Shown here piece by piece: positions 35,835-47,066 of a stretch of DNA of 64,000 bases. The notes under the pieces are model-generated. The model worked only from the letters and a program-made list of their open reading frames with translations. It was not told the origin of the DNA and searched no databases. Source of the stretch: Opeltia flavorubescens (Eukaryota > Ascomycota > Lecanoromycetes > Teloschistales > Teloschistaceae); the NCBI GenBank assembly GCA_000442125.1, contig KE546972.1, positions 1,673,112-1,737,111 of the forward strand, read 5' to 3'. Numbering within the stretch: position 1 is the first letter of the stretch; each line of letters begins with the position of its first letter. The position numbers were made by a program, and so were the translations under genes.

Positions 35835-36669
35835 TCCGGGAGGATATTCTCACTGAGGTTGATCATTGCTGGTCTTCCAGCCTTTCTCTTAACGAGAAGT
35901 GACGATACTTCCCCATAAAATTGAAAGTCATGTTGGTCCAACCGAGAGAGGTTGATACAGAAAAAGAAGATACCGCAGAACATTGCAAAAGTAGGGACTC
36001 TGAAGTTTTGGAGACGAAGGGAACAGATCCGATGACATCGTCGATTAGTTCGAACTCTAAGTATGAAACTCCTAAAGCTAGTCCCCAAGAAGATTATAGA
36101 TGCATGTGAAGAATCCCGATCTGGTAACACCCATGCACAGTAGTTACAAACGGTCAAATTATTTTGGTTGAGCATACCGATCGGGTTAGTCAGCTGCAGA
36201 GGCGTTTTCGGCAAGGGAGCCTTCCGAAAAGTGGGCTGAAAGGATTTGCTTCCAGATCGCAAAAGGGTCTTGGCTGATCTTCGTTCCATGGAAATGTAAA
36301 TACTATCCAGTCCCAGATGATGGCGTCTTTCAGATATCATGGTTGTCGTGGAATTTGTATTATCAAAATGTCTATTCACCGCCCGTCCAGGTACTGTGCT
36401 GTTTTTCCAGCGTCAGCAATGCCTGGTCTTAGTAGTATGATTTACACGTCAACTTGAAGTGAACGATGAGCAAGTGGATGATTTGCAGCAGTACTGCAAT
36501 TTTACTGCACTCATTGACGAGGCTTAAAAGATGCTAGATTGCGACAGATAATTTTTGACTAGTCGGTTGCAAGACGTGGTTCCTTCCCAACAGTACGGAA
36601 GGGTATCCGGGATTGTTGCAGTCGGAGCTCCGGTACATTTGACGCGATCCGCTATCCTAGCGGTGGTGA
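35835..36669. other. Intergenic, doubtful 182-codon reverse frame
   Basis: A reverse-strand frame at 36379-35831 overlaps the reductase start by a few bases but shows no domain, no splice sites and mixed composition. It is not called as a gene. Confidence 0.4.
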
Positions 36670-36936
36670 CCGAGGGTTGGTGACAAAAGTCCTGCACTAT
36701 AGGGGGCTTAGCAAACCCCATTAAAAGTTATAGCCTAACCCTCTTCAAAAGTTCATCATGTACCGCGTAACGATTGTCGGAGTTTTATAAATACTTATTC
36801 GAAGCGCATTTAATTAATCTTAAAATTCTAGTTACTTATAGAAAATTTTAATTGTTTCTGATCGAGATATAAGCCGAAGAAGCGCCCTAGGCAGAAAATA
36901 CCCCTATGGTGCAGGACTTTTGTCACCAACCCTCGG
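36670..36936. mobile_element. MITE-like element with 36-bp terminal inverted repeats
   Basis: The left end 36670-36705 and the reverse complement of the right end 36901-36936 match at 35 of 36 bases. Both start CCGAGGGTTGGTGACAAAAG. The element is 267 bp, its interior is AT-rich and it has no coding frame, which fits a miniature inverted-repeat transposable element moved by a transposase encoded elsewhere. I cannot see a convincing target-site duplication (flanks GGTGA and ACCCA), so the superfamily is undecided. It lies between the reductase promoter and the 3' end of the HMG-box/2EXR gene. Confidence 0.75.
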
Positions 36937-37071
36937 ACCCACTTTTCCAGTGGACTAATGGAGAATAACATATTTGTGGAGATGGTTTCCCTCGATTACT
37001 AGATGCAATCCGTCACGTCATCGGGCTAGCTACTTGCACCAGTATGATACATTAGTTGCTTGTATGCTGAT

Positions 37072-38400
37072 TCAATCTTGACCATGCCTGTGCTGGTCTT
37101 GCCCTGTCTGCACTGAGGCAGTAGAGCATCTCGAGGAAGTCATAATCCTACTGACGCGGTCTCTCTGCGCTTGAGTGCCGAGGGTCCTAACTGGGATGAC
37201 GTTATCCCACACGTCGACTATTGTCCCATCATTGAAAACCACTTTGCCAACACCCTTTACAACCGTCATGATCTCAAGAATCTGATCCATTTCCCGATCT
37301 TTATCATCATCTCCTTCATCCCCAGAACCATGCGCATTAATCCTCATCTCAACTAAGCTCGCTCGATCTGCCAATTCCTTACACACTCGCTTGAGTGCCC
37401 ATTCGCACTTACGATTCGGGGATAAATCCAATTCGACTTTCTTGAGCTTGCTGATCAGATCCTGGTTCGTGGGGTGGAACCCAGTCCTAAACATCGGGGA
37501 CGGAAGATTAGGATATACCTCCCCAATGAGCTCGATCTTAAAAGTGTTTTGCCCGAAGAAGACGGTAGTCGCCTCTTCGTAGATCTGTTTGCATACCACG
37601 AAGATACGGACGTCAACGGGGCCTTTATCCTCATCGGTGCCTGATTCGATCTCTCGGGGCCCCGATTGGTCCGGCTCAAGCTGTATCAACGCTCGAGGAC
37701 GAAGCAGAATGAGCTGGTAGACCGCTGTTCGCAATTCCGGCAACATATCCAGGAATCGAAAGGGCTGTTCAGGAACAGGAGTCACTGCACCGCCACAGGC
37801 TTCGGGATGGTCGCGGCGATAGCGGTTCCACAGCTGTGCTACTCTTCGGTTTCTAAGTTGTTGCTTGCTGGGTGGATGATCTGGGCAGTCGCCGTATCCA
37901 GGTTTTTCTTGGCAGACGACATGTCTACCTATGGAACGCATGCCGTTGGTTTCGGAATCAGAGGTATCGTCAGAATCGCTGTCGTTGCCTATCTCGACTA
38001 GCGGAGACAATGGAATCCGAGCATTGAAAGCCTGAAGATCTACGCGGTATTGCGCGTTCTGTGATTTTAGATGAGTAGTAGTCAAAGGCACTTTCTCTTC
38101 GGGAGTCATATTGAACCAGGCGTCTTTTAGGTTGATGGATAGACCTTTCTCTGTATTATGACGAAAATAGGTCAACCACTCGCAGCGCTGCTAATCATGC
38201 CATAAAGACTCACGTGTAATCTCCCTCGAAATAGCCATGTATGGCGAGAACTCGGGATACCTCTTTGGTGTCGCCCATATGATAGCATCCTCGCGTCGTG
38301 CGTCAAGCTTGAGCTGCCTCGCTGGAGAGATTTTCTTGATTATGCGCTCGTCGCTACCACCGGAAGTTGTCCCATCTTCGTACACTACAAACCTCTGCAT
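37072..38400 (-). CDS. HMG-box plus 2EXR-domain protein
   Basis: Exons 38400-38214 and 38150-37072, phase 1; 421 residues. Around the intron the protein reads PKRYPEFSPYMAISREI, then KGLSINLKDAWFNMTPEEKV. This has the shape of a divergent HMG box (proline-led first helix, then W-MT-EEK). The C-terminal half has the 2EXR signature: FRFLDMLPELRTAVYQLILL and later VCKQIYEEATTVFFGQNTF, where the F-box-like LP.ELR..IY helix and the CKQI..EA..VF.. helix are diagnostic. 2EXR is an abundant fungal domain of unknown role; HMG boxes bind DNA. The joining of the two is unusual to me. The acidic linker contains NDSDSDDTSDSE. Confidence 0.7.
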
Positions 38401-39117
38401 GATTTTGGACGGAAATTGTTTCGCTGGCGTGAGAGTGTCTGTGTTAACCCAACAAAGACACAGCGTAGAAGAAAGTGCCTTTAGGCTCCAAAATATACTG
38501 GCTCCAGATCAAGGCTAGCGTGGTTTAATGTTGACGCGAAGGATGCAAATCGTCAGCGTAGCAACCATGATGGTAAATGCCAATTGTTGAACTCCGCTGA
38601 TTGAAGAAATCGGATCACTCTAAACATTATCTGGTGCTAGCTCGACTGTCAATTTCATGAACTTTTATCCCAAACACTACCTCTTCCATAGCTTTGGTAG
38701 GTGAAAAATATCGATCAATACTATTGTTGTCCAATGTTTGCCAACGCGTATCCCGGCATCAGATGAAAAGAAACTGTAAAAGGTGTAGGAGAACCGCCGG
38801 CATTAGTAATATACAGTAGTCTTTGCTTCAACTTAATTTCCCTACTTCCCCCCTTCTTCTTTTGATTTTGAATCTTGTTGGCGATGGGCCGCAATTAATA
38901 TCGTCATGCCAAGACCAATGGCAATTGATCGATCGACCGCTAAGGAAGGACATTCCTGATTAAGTCTAGCTCTTGGGCATCACGAATTTACTCTAGGTCT
39001 TTCATCTCTCTGAACAATATGAGTGAGTTGTTATGAATCGGGCACTTTCCCTATTGACAAGGTCTAGTTAATATACGTCCTCTTGCCAACGGCGAGCTCA
39101 TTCGAAGTTGAAGAAAC
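38401..39117. other. Divergent promoter region
   Basis: No gene recognised; it separates two divergent genes. Confidence 0.4.
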
Positions 39118-40452
39118 ATGTCAACCACACAAACTGCGCGCACTATATCCAATAATAACACAGCCGAAACACCCGCATACGAATTGAGAGATACCGTTTT
39201 CAACTCAGAAGGCGTTGCACCAGCGTCTGCCGTCGAAATCATCCCCGATGGAGGCTACGGATGGACCGTCGTCTTCGCATGCTCGACAGTTACGTTCATG
39301 ATGAATGGCTGGACCGGCTCATGGGGAATACTCCAAACAGCCATCTTCCAAGAATACCCTACCAGCGCTTCCACGACCTCATTGTCCTTTGTGGGAACCG
39401 TGGCTCTGGCCTTGTGTACTGCTTTGGGCCTGGCTATGGTCCGTCTATCTGGACCACTCGGTGCACGTAGAACGATGTTGGGGGGAGTGCTCATGCATGG
39501 CTTTGGCATCATGCTTAGCAGCTTTACGATTAAAAACCTGGGTGGCCTCTTCGGGACTGCGGCGATCATGATTGGTCTTGGCATCAGTGTTATTTTTTCC
39601 ATGTGCAATACACTTCCTGTTCTCTGGTTCAGCAGTAAGCTCGGCACTGCACATGGTATCGTCAAAATGGGTGGTGGCGTCGGATCAACAGTCATGGCAA
39701 TCGTCGTTCAAGTGCTCATTGCAAAGGTCGGTATTCCATGGACTTTCCGAATTGTCGGAATCATGACGCTGGCAAGCGGGATCCCAGCTACATTACTCGT
39801 CAAGGAGCGTGGGACACTCCATCGAACCTCATTCGTGGATTGGTCATTATTCAGAAGCTTGCCTTTCAGCTGTATGTTCATCGCAGGAGCTATTGGCACA
39901 TTTGCCTTGTTTGTTCCCCCATACTTCTTGCCTCTTTTCGCTCACTCGATTGGCCTGTCAGCGTCAACAGGAGCAGGCATTGTTGCCGCTTTCAATGCTT
40001 GCGCCGCCGTCGGCCGTATTGCAGCAGGCTTCGCTTGCGACAATTTAGGCTCGACCAACGTGCTTCTCCTCACCATGGTCCTGAACGCCGTGAGTATGCT
40101 TGCGGTATGGCCGGTCTCTGAGACCGTAGGACCGCTGATTCTCTTCGCGGCACTTAATGGCGTGGCAAATGGTTCTTTCTTTGTCGCGATGCCTACCGCC
40201 ATCAATCGAGTGGCACCACCTGGTAAAGCAGCAGTCGGGATGGGCATGGCGATTACTGGTTGGACTGGAGGCTATCTCATGGGAAGTCCCATCGCCGGCA
40301 TATTGATTGCTGCGACTGGCGCAGAGAAAGCGCACAGCGTGGAACCATACAGAGCGGCTATCTTTTATGCTGGTGGTATCGCATTGGCGTCAGCGGCGTT
40401 TGTGCTTGTTGCAAGGTTAGGAATGGATACTAAAGTTTTGAAGAGACTATGA
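39118..40452 (+). CDS. MFS transporter, monocarboxylate (MCT) type
   Basis: Intronless, 444 residues. A hydrophilic N-terminus leads into IPDGGYGWTVVFACSTVTF, the DGGYGW motif that marks the MCT subfamily of the major facilitator superfamily. About twelve membrane helices follow. The loop between helices 2 and 3 carries GPLGARRTMLGG, and the central loop is short (LLVKERGTLHR). The helix 8 region has GRIAAGFACDNLG. The expected role is proton-linked or facilitated movement of a monocarboxylate or related small molecule across the plasma membrane. Substrate cannot be read from sequence. Length is normal for the family and no defect is seen. Confidence 0.9.
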   Translation: MSTTQTARTISNNNTAETPAYELRDTVFNSEGVAPASAVEIIPDGGYGWTVVFACSTVTFMMNGWTGSWGILQTAIFQEYPTSASTTSLSFVGTVALALCTALGLAMVRLSGPLGARRTMLGGVLMHGFGIMLSSFTIKNLGGLFGTAAIMIGLGISVIFSMCNTLPVLWFSSKLGTAHGIVKMGGGVGSTVMAIVVQVLIAKVGIPWTFRIVGIMTLASGIPATLLVKERGTLHRTSFVDWSLFRSLPFSCMFIAGAIGTFALFVPPYFLPLFAHSIGLSASTGAGIVAAFNACAAVGRIAAGFACDNLGSTNVLLLTMVLNAVSMLAVWPVSETVGPLILFAALNGVANGSFFVAMPTAINRVAPPGKAAVGMGMAITGWTGGYLMGSPIAGILIAATGAEKAHSVEPYRAAIFYAGGIALASAAFVLVARLGMDTKVLKRL

Positions 40453-41252
40453 GGGTATGGAGAGACGTCAGAGGCCATTGTGGCTGTCTGGTTCTTCTCG
40501 CTTCGGCAATTCATCGATGAAGTTCTACACGCTGAACTGACGCAACCTAAAGCTGCATTCGCGCACGGAACTTAAAGGACTGGTGATACTAATTCCGGGA
40601 AGGTCAAATTTCAACAATCGCATCATGATTCCGCTCAGCCCAGCGAGGTAGTGATATAGTCCAACACTCAGCTATCTCTCGACATGGACTATAATTCAAT
40701 TCGAACTGCTGCGCACTCGTTGAAGGACACCACTCGGTTAAGCATACCTCTCGCTCTAATATTCCAGACGCTTCGACACCCGAACCTCCCTCGCCTCATC
40801 CTGTACTGTTGGTGTTGTCAGCTCTGCACTGCCAAGCATTTAATTTCCCTATTTCAGCCACAGCTCTGTGCCGTCCTCTCGAACTTTAGTAGCTTCTTGC
40901 CGTGCCAATGATGATAAGCTTTTTCTGGCGATCCCATTCAAACCCCAGGGAAGCTAAGGGCTGTCAACACTAGGATGTGTTTGAGGCTTGACATCGTCTG
41001 GACAATCATCGCGAGATTTCACACAACAGCGATGATGTGCGAAACTTTCATTCGACGTGTAACGCCCTATTGCTGTGCCGAAATTACTGGTTTAAGGTCA
41101 AATCTCAAACAGAGTTGGAGTTGCTGGCAGATATATGGTCTCATCCCCCGTGTTTGCATGTTTCGAAACTTGATTCGATTGAGAGCGGTCTTTTCTGTCA
41201 TTTCCCATAAACACGTTCCTTAACATCTTGTTCGACATTTGAGTAATATAAC
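40453..41252. other. Intergenic, no feature recognised
   Basis: Short open frames at 40684-40911 and 40975-41223 have no coding signature. Confidence 0.4.
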
Positions 41253-42452
41253 ATGTTCGGGCTCACTCTCTTCTCGCTTTTACTCAGCTTGAACCTAGCA
41301 TCAGCCATCGTACAATCTCCTGTGAAAGGGCCCCTCAAAGGCTTCAACTACAACCCAAGAGACGATGTCGCAACCTTCTTCCCACTCGTCAAGAACGAAC
41401 TTCCCAACATTGGCGCACCCGGTTTCTCAAGCGCACGCCTATACACAGCCCTAGACCAAGACTCCGAAGAACCAAAACCCCACCCCGCATTCAAAGCCGC
41501 CGGAGACACCAAGACAGCCGTTCTAATTGGTCTCGCCGCCTCCCTCGGCGACGAGGACTTCCAAAAAGAACTGAAAGCCCTCGAAGCTGTCTTAAGCGAC
41601 AAAAATGGCATTCACGGCAACCTCGTCTCCAGGAACCTCATCGTCGGCATCTCCGTCGGCAATGAGGACTTCTACCGCCAATCCATCCAAGGAACCCCCA
41701 TGGCGAAAACCCAAGGCGATGGCTCCCAGCCTGATGTCATAATGAAGCAGATTAATCAAGTCCGCGACCTTCTTAAGAAGCAAAACCCTTCCCTCGTCAA
41801 CAAGATTCCTGTCGGCCACGCGGATACATGGAGGATGTGGATCAGGGAGGATTTTGGCAAACAACTCTTGACCGCGAATGAGACTATGGATTTCCAACCC
41901 ATTGATTTCATAGGCATGCAGGAATTCATCTACTGGGAGGGCTACGATGTACATAATTGGACTTCCTACCGCACGGAAGCTCTCGCTGCAGTCAAAGCCG
42001 CTGCAGGTAATATCCCCGTCTGGGCTACAGAGACCGGCTGGCCTGTCAGCGGACCTAAATGCTGCGACAAGGATACCAACGCGGAGGCTAAGCAAGGTCT
42101 GCTCGCTTGGCCGGGCAAGGATGAGGCGCAGATTATCTGGAATGGCGTGGGTTGTCAGACTTTATTTGCGGGTACGGGGGATGATGCGAGGAATACATGG
42201 TGGTATCGGGTTTTCGCCACGGAGGGGAAGAGTAAGGAGGCGGATGGGGAGTTGGATTGGCAGATTTTGAGTAATGTGACGGGGAGTACCGGGGCGACGG
42301 CGGCGTTTCCGTTGGATTGTAAGGTGGCGGTGCCGAGTGTTGCTACGCCGACTGCGTCTGCTACTGCTACAAGTCTTGCGACTGGGATGGAAATACCAAA
42401 GTGGGGGGTCCTTTCGTTGGTGGTCCTTGCTGGGTTGAGGACGGTGTGGTGA
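41253..42452 (+). CDS. GPI-anchored GH17 glucan endo-1,3-beta-glucosidase
   Basis: Intronless, 399 residues. Signal peptide MFGLTLFSLLLSLNLASA, then the GH17 start KGFNYNPRDDVATF. The acid/base Glu lies in ISVGNED (E138) and the nucleophile in ATETGWP (E260), both as expected in glycoside hydrolase family 17. The C-terminus is Ser/Thr/Ala-rich (VATPTASATATSLAT) with a hydrophobic end (WGVLSLVVLAGLRTVW), consistent with GPI attachment. It would act in the cell wall on beta-1,3-glucan, like the fungal Bgl2/EglC group. Third codon positions are strongly C/T-biased in the first half, unlike the flanks. No damage seen. Confidence 0.92.
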   Translation: MFGLTLFSLLLSLNLASAIVQSPVKGPLKGFNYNPRDDVATFFPLVKNELPNIGAPGFSSARLYTALDQDSEEPKPHPAFKAAGDTKTAVLIGLAASLGDEDFQKELKALEAVLSDKNGIHGNLVSRNLIVGISVGNEDFYRQSIQGTPMAKTQGDGSQPDVIMKQINQVRDLLKKQNPSLVNKIPVGHADTWRMWIREDFGKQLLTANETMDFQPIDFIGMQEFIYWEGYDVHNWTSYRTEALAAVKAAAGNIPVWATETGWPVSGPKCCDKDTNAEAKQGLLAWPGKDEAQIIWNGVGCQTLFAGTGDDARNTWWYRVFATEGKSKEADGELDWQILSNVTGSTGATAAFPLDCKVAVPSVATPTASATATSLATGMEIPKWGVLSLVVLAGLRTVW

Positions 42453-44030
42453 AGACCGACAGCTCGGTGCTTTGTACAATATCTAAATGTTGCCAACCGG
42501 ATTTCCAAGGATGTAGAAATGTATAGCTAGATGCCGTTCAAAGTGAAAGAAAAGTATACGACATGCACTTTTACCCCGTATCTCCATAAGCCGTAAGCGA
42601 TGAAGTCATCTCTCCTTGTCCTCCTGCTTCGGGATGTAGATCTATTCACATCAGCAGGATTTCCTTTGGCTCTATCCCTACAGGCAACCTTTCAAAATTT
42701 CCCCGTGATACTTGTTTATCGACTCGCTGGTTACGTTCGTTTGAGTTTCTTTTTCGGATTTGCAACGTCGCTCTTGGGCATGACTTGGCGGCAGACTGTA
42801 CTGTCCGACCTACCGTAGCAAGCGTAGCATATTCACATCGTCCTCGCGCTACGATAACTAATCCAGACAATCCACGTTATTCTCAACACCCCTACTTAAT
42901 TCGATTATCCAATCCAATCAATCATGCATGCAGCCATACCCATCTATATCTTCAAATTAAATTCTGCACCAACCGACTCCCTCCATCACATGATTGACCC
43001 CTCCTCGTCGCCATAGCAGCATGTTGGGAAGTCCTCGGTCGCGATTTCGACTCGAGAAAGACTTCGTAAATACACAAGGACAATGCTGCAGGATGAAGCG
43101 CGTTGTCATGCACTCGTTGATGACGATTATAAGGCTCCACAACCTGAAAGGAAAGACGCTATTTTCTGAGTACTTTCGCGTTGTTGATGTGGGTGTAATA
43201 GAGTGGGTTCATAGTCAGTTGAAATGTAGATCAATTGATGCGATAATGGTAGCGTTGAGATCACCTACGTGCTTGGACGTTTGAACGGTAGGATATAGTA
43301 ATTATTTTGGGAGAGAACCTCGTTTTCCGGGCGCGTTTGTGCAAATACAAGTGCGATGTGAGATATATATCAAGACGTTATGTAAAGCGAAATAGACGAA
43401 GCAGAGCGATGGACAGCTTTGGGCTATGGGGGCAAAATGGGACGGGTGATTTAACATGCTATATTTGGATTATACTATATATTGAGTAAAGGATGCTACG
43501 GGCAATGAATAGACCACTCTATATTCAATGCGATGGGGAATATTGGTGGTGATCACAATGGCGAAACTTTAACCGCAGCAATTTAAGTGAAACGTGATAT
43601 ATCTCCCCGGTTTTCCCACGTTCTCCATCGTCTCTTACTTCACTCTTGCACTATAATTAGATCTCATCATGATAGCGCTTCAAAATCTGTACTGCAAAGT
43701 TTCAATTCGTAGCATCCTGGTCATCATATAGCTGGGGTCTTCGACATTATGTAGGGTTATGGAAAAACTGCACATGGAAAACTTGCTCAATAACGCTCGG
43801 GACAACCGCGGGTTATCTTACCAACCGGTCCTGGAAACATGCTCTTCCCGTCGCTATGAGCCATACTTTTCCTCGTTTCACATGCGAAAACAAGTCCATC
43901 TTTAGCCTAGGTTGGGCTTAGGCTTCTGAGCACGTTTCCAGCAATAATACAAATCCCATCTTGCCGACTGCACTCTGTGCTGTTGGATCTACTATAACAG
44001 TGTTGAGAAGAATCAGTCCCAAAAATCTGA
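42453..44030. other. Gene-poor spacer
   Basis: Several 60-96-codon frames occur (for example 42994-43284) but none has domains, splice support or coding composition. Confidence 0.4.
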
Positions 44031-44600
44031 TTGCTTCAACTCCATTTCTTCCCGAATCAAAGAGAATTTACATTACAGATCACCGTAAAGCATATTCTCC
44101 TCCGACTGAAAACAAAAGCGACTGCAGTATGGGTCGAGTACGGCCTTTTCTCTTTCTTAGCACCACCATTACGAACCAGCTAACAAGATCTATAGTTTTT
44201 CTGCATGATCATGTGGTGTAGCCCAGGAGGTATTGTTCAGCGTATTGACGACAAATTCCTCAATTTCCTATACACGAATAGGGCAGCCTTCTGGATTGTA
44301 GAGCTCGTGGTAAGTGTTACTCCTTTGATTGATCCTTCGAATCAAGAGTGGGATGATTCAACTGACAAGGTCAAAATCTAGCTTATATTCGCCTTGATCG
44401 TTAGCTTTACTCTCTTCGTGCGTCAGACAATCAGTATAATCAAGGCGGTGAAAGCACATAGAGCTATGCAAATGAAGCAGATGGTGAAGGATGATGAGGT
44501 TTTGCTGGAAAAAGGGGAGCGTGAAGATGGGGAGCGTGGAGTCAAGGTTACAGTATTTGGACGATATCGTGTGATAGAACTACAGCCTTGGGCCACATGA
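44031..44600 (+). CDS. Possible small membrane protein, 5' end unresolved
   Basis: Two terminal exons are well supported: 44196-44309 (GTAAGT donor) and 44382-44600, phase 0. They encode RIDDKFLNFLYTNRAAFW, a membrane helix across the junction (IVELV-LIFALIVSFTLFV), and a charged tail with DDEVLLEKGEREDGERG ending LQPWAT. A possible first visible exon runs from 44031 to 44126 with a GTATGG donor, and CTAAC lies before the next acceptor. A start codon is not resolved: either ATG inside the second exon (44205 or 44211) or an upstream exon. Family not recognised. It may be a remnant of a larger multi-helix protein. Confidence 0.4.
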
Positions 44601-45218
44601 GATGTAGACAGCGATGTCGTCTTACTGTTCTGAGATATCGAGGTTGCTTAGTATGGTGTATAGGGGTGGAGTTTCGACGACTGGACATCAAGATCCTTGA
44701 AGATCTGCTTCATTTTCGGATTGAGCTTAATTGTACCGTGACTCGGTTGAATGGCTTGAACGAATGTTGAGTATCACATGCAACTCTTCATCATCACGTC
44801 AAGAAGGTGTCATTTAGACTGAATTGTCTTCTTCCTCGGCCACTTACGGAGTTGTCGGAAGGGCGAGGAATATCAATTGTCCTACTCCGATCACTTCTTG
44901 CAGCTTTCCGCCTGTAGAGAGAGCATCAGGACGAGCATCTGTTTTATGAAAGGCCTTGTAGGTAAGCGTTTTTGAGACAAGGACCATGACTCCTGAGGTG
45001 TTGACAGATGGTTTACTAGCTGGTTACAAGATGAGGCAATCAGAGAACTGACTAAGTAGGTCTGATTGTGTTCTAAAAAAAAAGAAGCGTGACAAAAGAC
45101 AATTTGCAAATGAAGGGAACCGTTATGTCGAAGTATATATACACCCAAACGCCCTACTCAACCGAACAGTCCGAGTAATCAAATCATCATCAAACGATAG
45201 ATTCAAGCAAGCGATCCC
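44601..45218. other. Spacer, no feature recognised
   Basis: No coding signal on either strand. Confidence 0.4.
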
Positions 45219-45644
45219 TCATCGCTTGACCCCTTCCTCCACCACCACCATCCGAAGCTCCTCCCGGTGCTTCCGCCTCAGGTTCATCACACTGGCAACA
45301 CTGAAGACAAACGCAGCGCAGCCCAGGATCGCGGCCATGAAGATCTAGTCGTGGTATCGATCTATCAGCAAGCCTCTTCGCTGACGCGAAGCTGTGCATA
45401 TGATTGGAAATGATCTTACAAGGAAAACCTCAAACCAGTAAACGGCATTGTCCGGGATGCCGTGAAAATCGCGCGTTTGGATGTTGCGCGGGGGCTTGCC
45501 AGGATGTCCTCTGACGCTGTGTGGTGAGCAATGAAACCCGATCAGGCACATGAACGAAGAGAATCCCTGTTGAGTGTCAGATTTCTGACCTGAGTTGAGT
45601 CTAGATCATTTGGGGAGGGGAAGAAGAGAGAGTACTTGGCCCAT
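45219..45644 (-). CDS. Small (93-residue) putative membrane protein, three exons
   Basis: Assembled by hand. Exon 1 is 45644-45636 (Met-Gly-Gln only), exon 2 is 45566-45420 and exon 3 is 45344-45219; all junctions are phase 0 with GT/AG borders. The product begins MGQGFSSFMCLIGFHCSPHS, continues through a basic, Pro-rich middle, and has a helix-like hydrophobic stretch (VYWFEVFLIFMAAILGCAAF) spanning the exon 2/3 junction. A short charged tail follows, ending EEGVKR. The start MGxGxSS resembles an N-myristoylation context. Family not recognised. The tiny first exon with a GTACTC donor is the weakest point; exons 2 and 3 are better supported by composition. Confidence 0.45.
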
Positions 45645-46859
45645 GGCGAAATGCGAAATGAGAAGATATATAGTTTGGGATGGTTATGGAAAGTCTCTCT
45701 GGGCTGGAAGACTTCAAGGTGATCCTTCTAGAGACATAGAGGGGGATCGACGTTTTTATGGCGACGAGGGGTCCAGAATCATCTTCACTCGGCGCACACT
45801 ACTTCTGGTACCTGTTCATGCCAAGTCTGGGATACTTGTTTTGTCGCATGGAAACTCTCTCACGCGGCTAGGAAACGCGTGCACATGGAAAGAACGTGTT
45901 GCCAAGTGTATTTGTTATTCGTAGCTACTGGCTGAGGGTGATAGCATTTGTTGCTTGACTTACCTTGGCTCGGTACCTCGACTTGTTCAACCATGGTCCA
46001 ACAGGGGGATTTCTGTGTAATTCTCGCACACATGGGGTCAAGAGCATGGCTAGGTTTTCCAAATTATCAACATTCAGATTGAAAGTAAATTGTACTTTTC
46101 ACCAGGAATTGAGCAGTCTATGATGTCGAATGATCGATCGGGGCACGAAATCTACTTAAGAGCGGTATTGCGCAGATTTATCGATTTACAGACTTTGGAT
46201 GTGGTGTTTGGGTGTGTGTCTCAGAGATTGCATGGCATGTCGATTTGTCTGTCTTGTATAGGAAAGGACTGGCCATCCTTGCTGTTATCTCACTTAGTGC
46301 AGGGTAGACCCTTGAAGATTTCACTTGGTCGCATCCAGTCCGACAATAATCGTCAACATCAAGGACAGTTTCGTCGTAAGCAAATTTACCAGACTTCATT
46401 CAACATGCGGCGCAAGAGTCAATACACGTTTCAGTGAACAAACCTAGCGACCATCAACTTCTTGTTGACTTCACTGCTTCAACATATAGCCTTCATCATG
46501 GATAGTACTGACGTAATAATCTTATGAATGCCGAGGCTTGTTTACCAACAGGTAGCCGGAGGCGAAATTTCTTCGCATTGTTTTGTCTCCGCTACTTGTA
46601 CCCCACAAGCCACCATCTTATACTGCTCAAGGTCTATCGACAGTGAACACATAGTGTTCCTATTAGCTATTCGCTTTTGACTACGAAAACGGCAGATGTA
46701 CCACATAATCTAACGATTCGCATGCACCGCCATCCAAACCAAGACCCAGTCCCTGCAGATCAAATGCAAATCTATTTCACCATGGAGCTTAAATTTGACG
46801 ATGGAGTCAGTACTGGTAGACACAGTTATCAATGGTATCACTGATTTTCCAAGGGGTGG
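45645..46859. other. Gene-poor spacer
   Basis: A 115-codon frame at 46090-46437 and a 109-codon frame at 45595-45924 lack coding character. Confidence 0.4.
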
Positions 46860-47066
46860 ATGAAATATCAGACGGTGCCTCGCAATTTGATGACTGAAGA
46901 AGAGTTGCGCTCGATGAAGGAGCTCTGCAATAGATACTGTGGTGAGTAATCGGTGGCGCAATCTTCGACTAGCAGCGATGACTGGTCTTCAGATCATGAC
47001 AAGGCTGTTGCTGGTGGTAAGAAGAGCTCTGTGAGCGGTGACGATGACGACATCTCCAAGCAATAA
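46860..47066 (+). CDS. Possible tiny two-exon gene or gene fragment (51 residues)
   Basis: ATG at 46860 opens NLMTEEELRSMKELCNRYC. A GTGAGT donor after 46941 and a TTCAG acceptor at 46992 (51-nt intron) join in phase to an Asp/Ser/Lys-rich end (SSVSGDDDDISKQ) with stop at 47066. The phase match and hydrophilic, protein-like composition are the only support. It may be the 3' end of a gene whose upstream exons have decayed. Confidence 0.3.

Noticed and set aside
35831-36379. 182-codon reverse-strand frame just upstream of the reductase
   Set aside because: No domain, no signal peptide, mixed Cys/Phe/Arg composition; it is probably the 5' region of the reductase gene read by chance.
41592-42095. 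167-codon reverse frame opposite the GH17 gene
   Set aside because: Antisense shadow caused by biased third positions.
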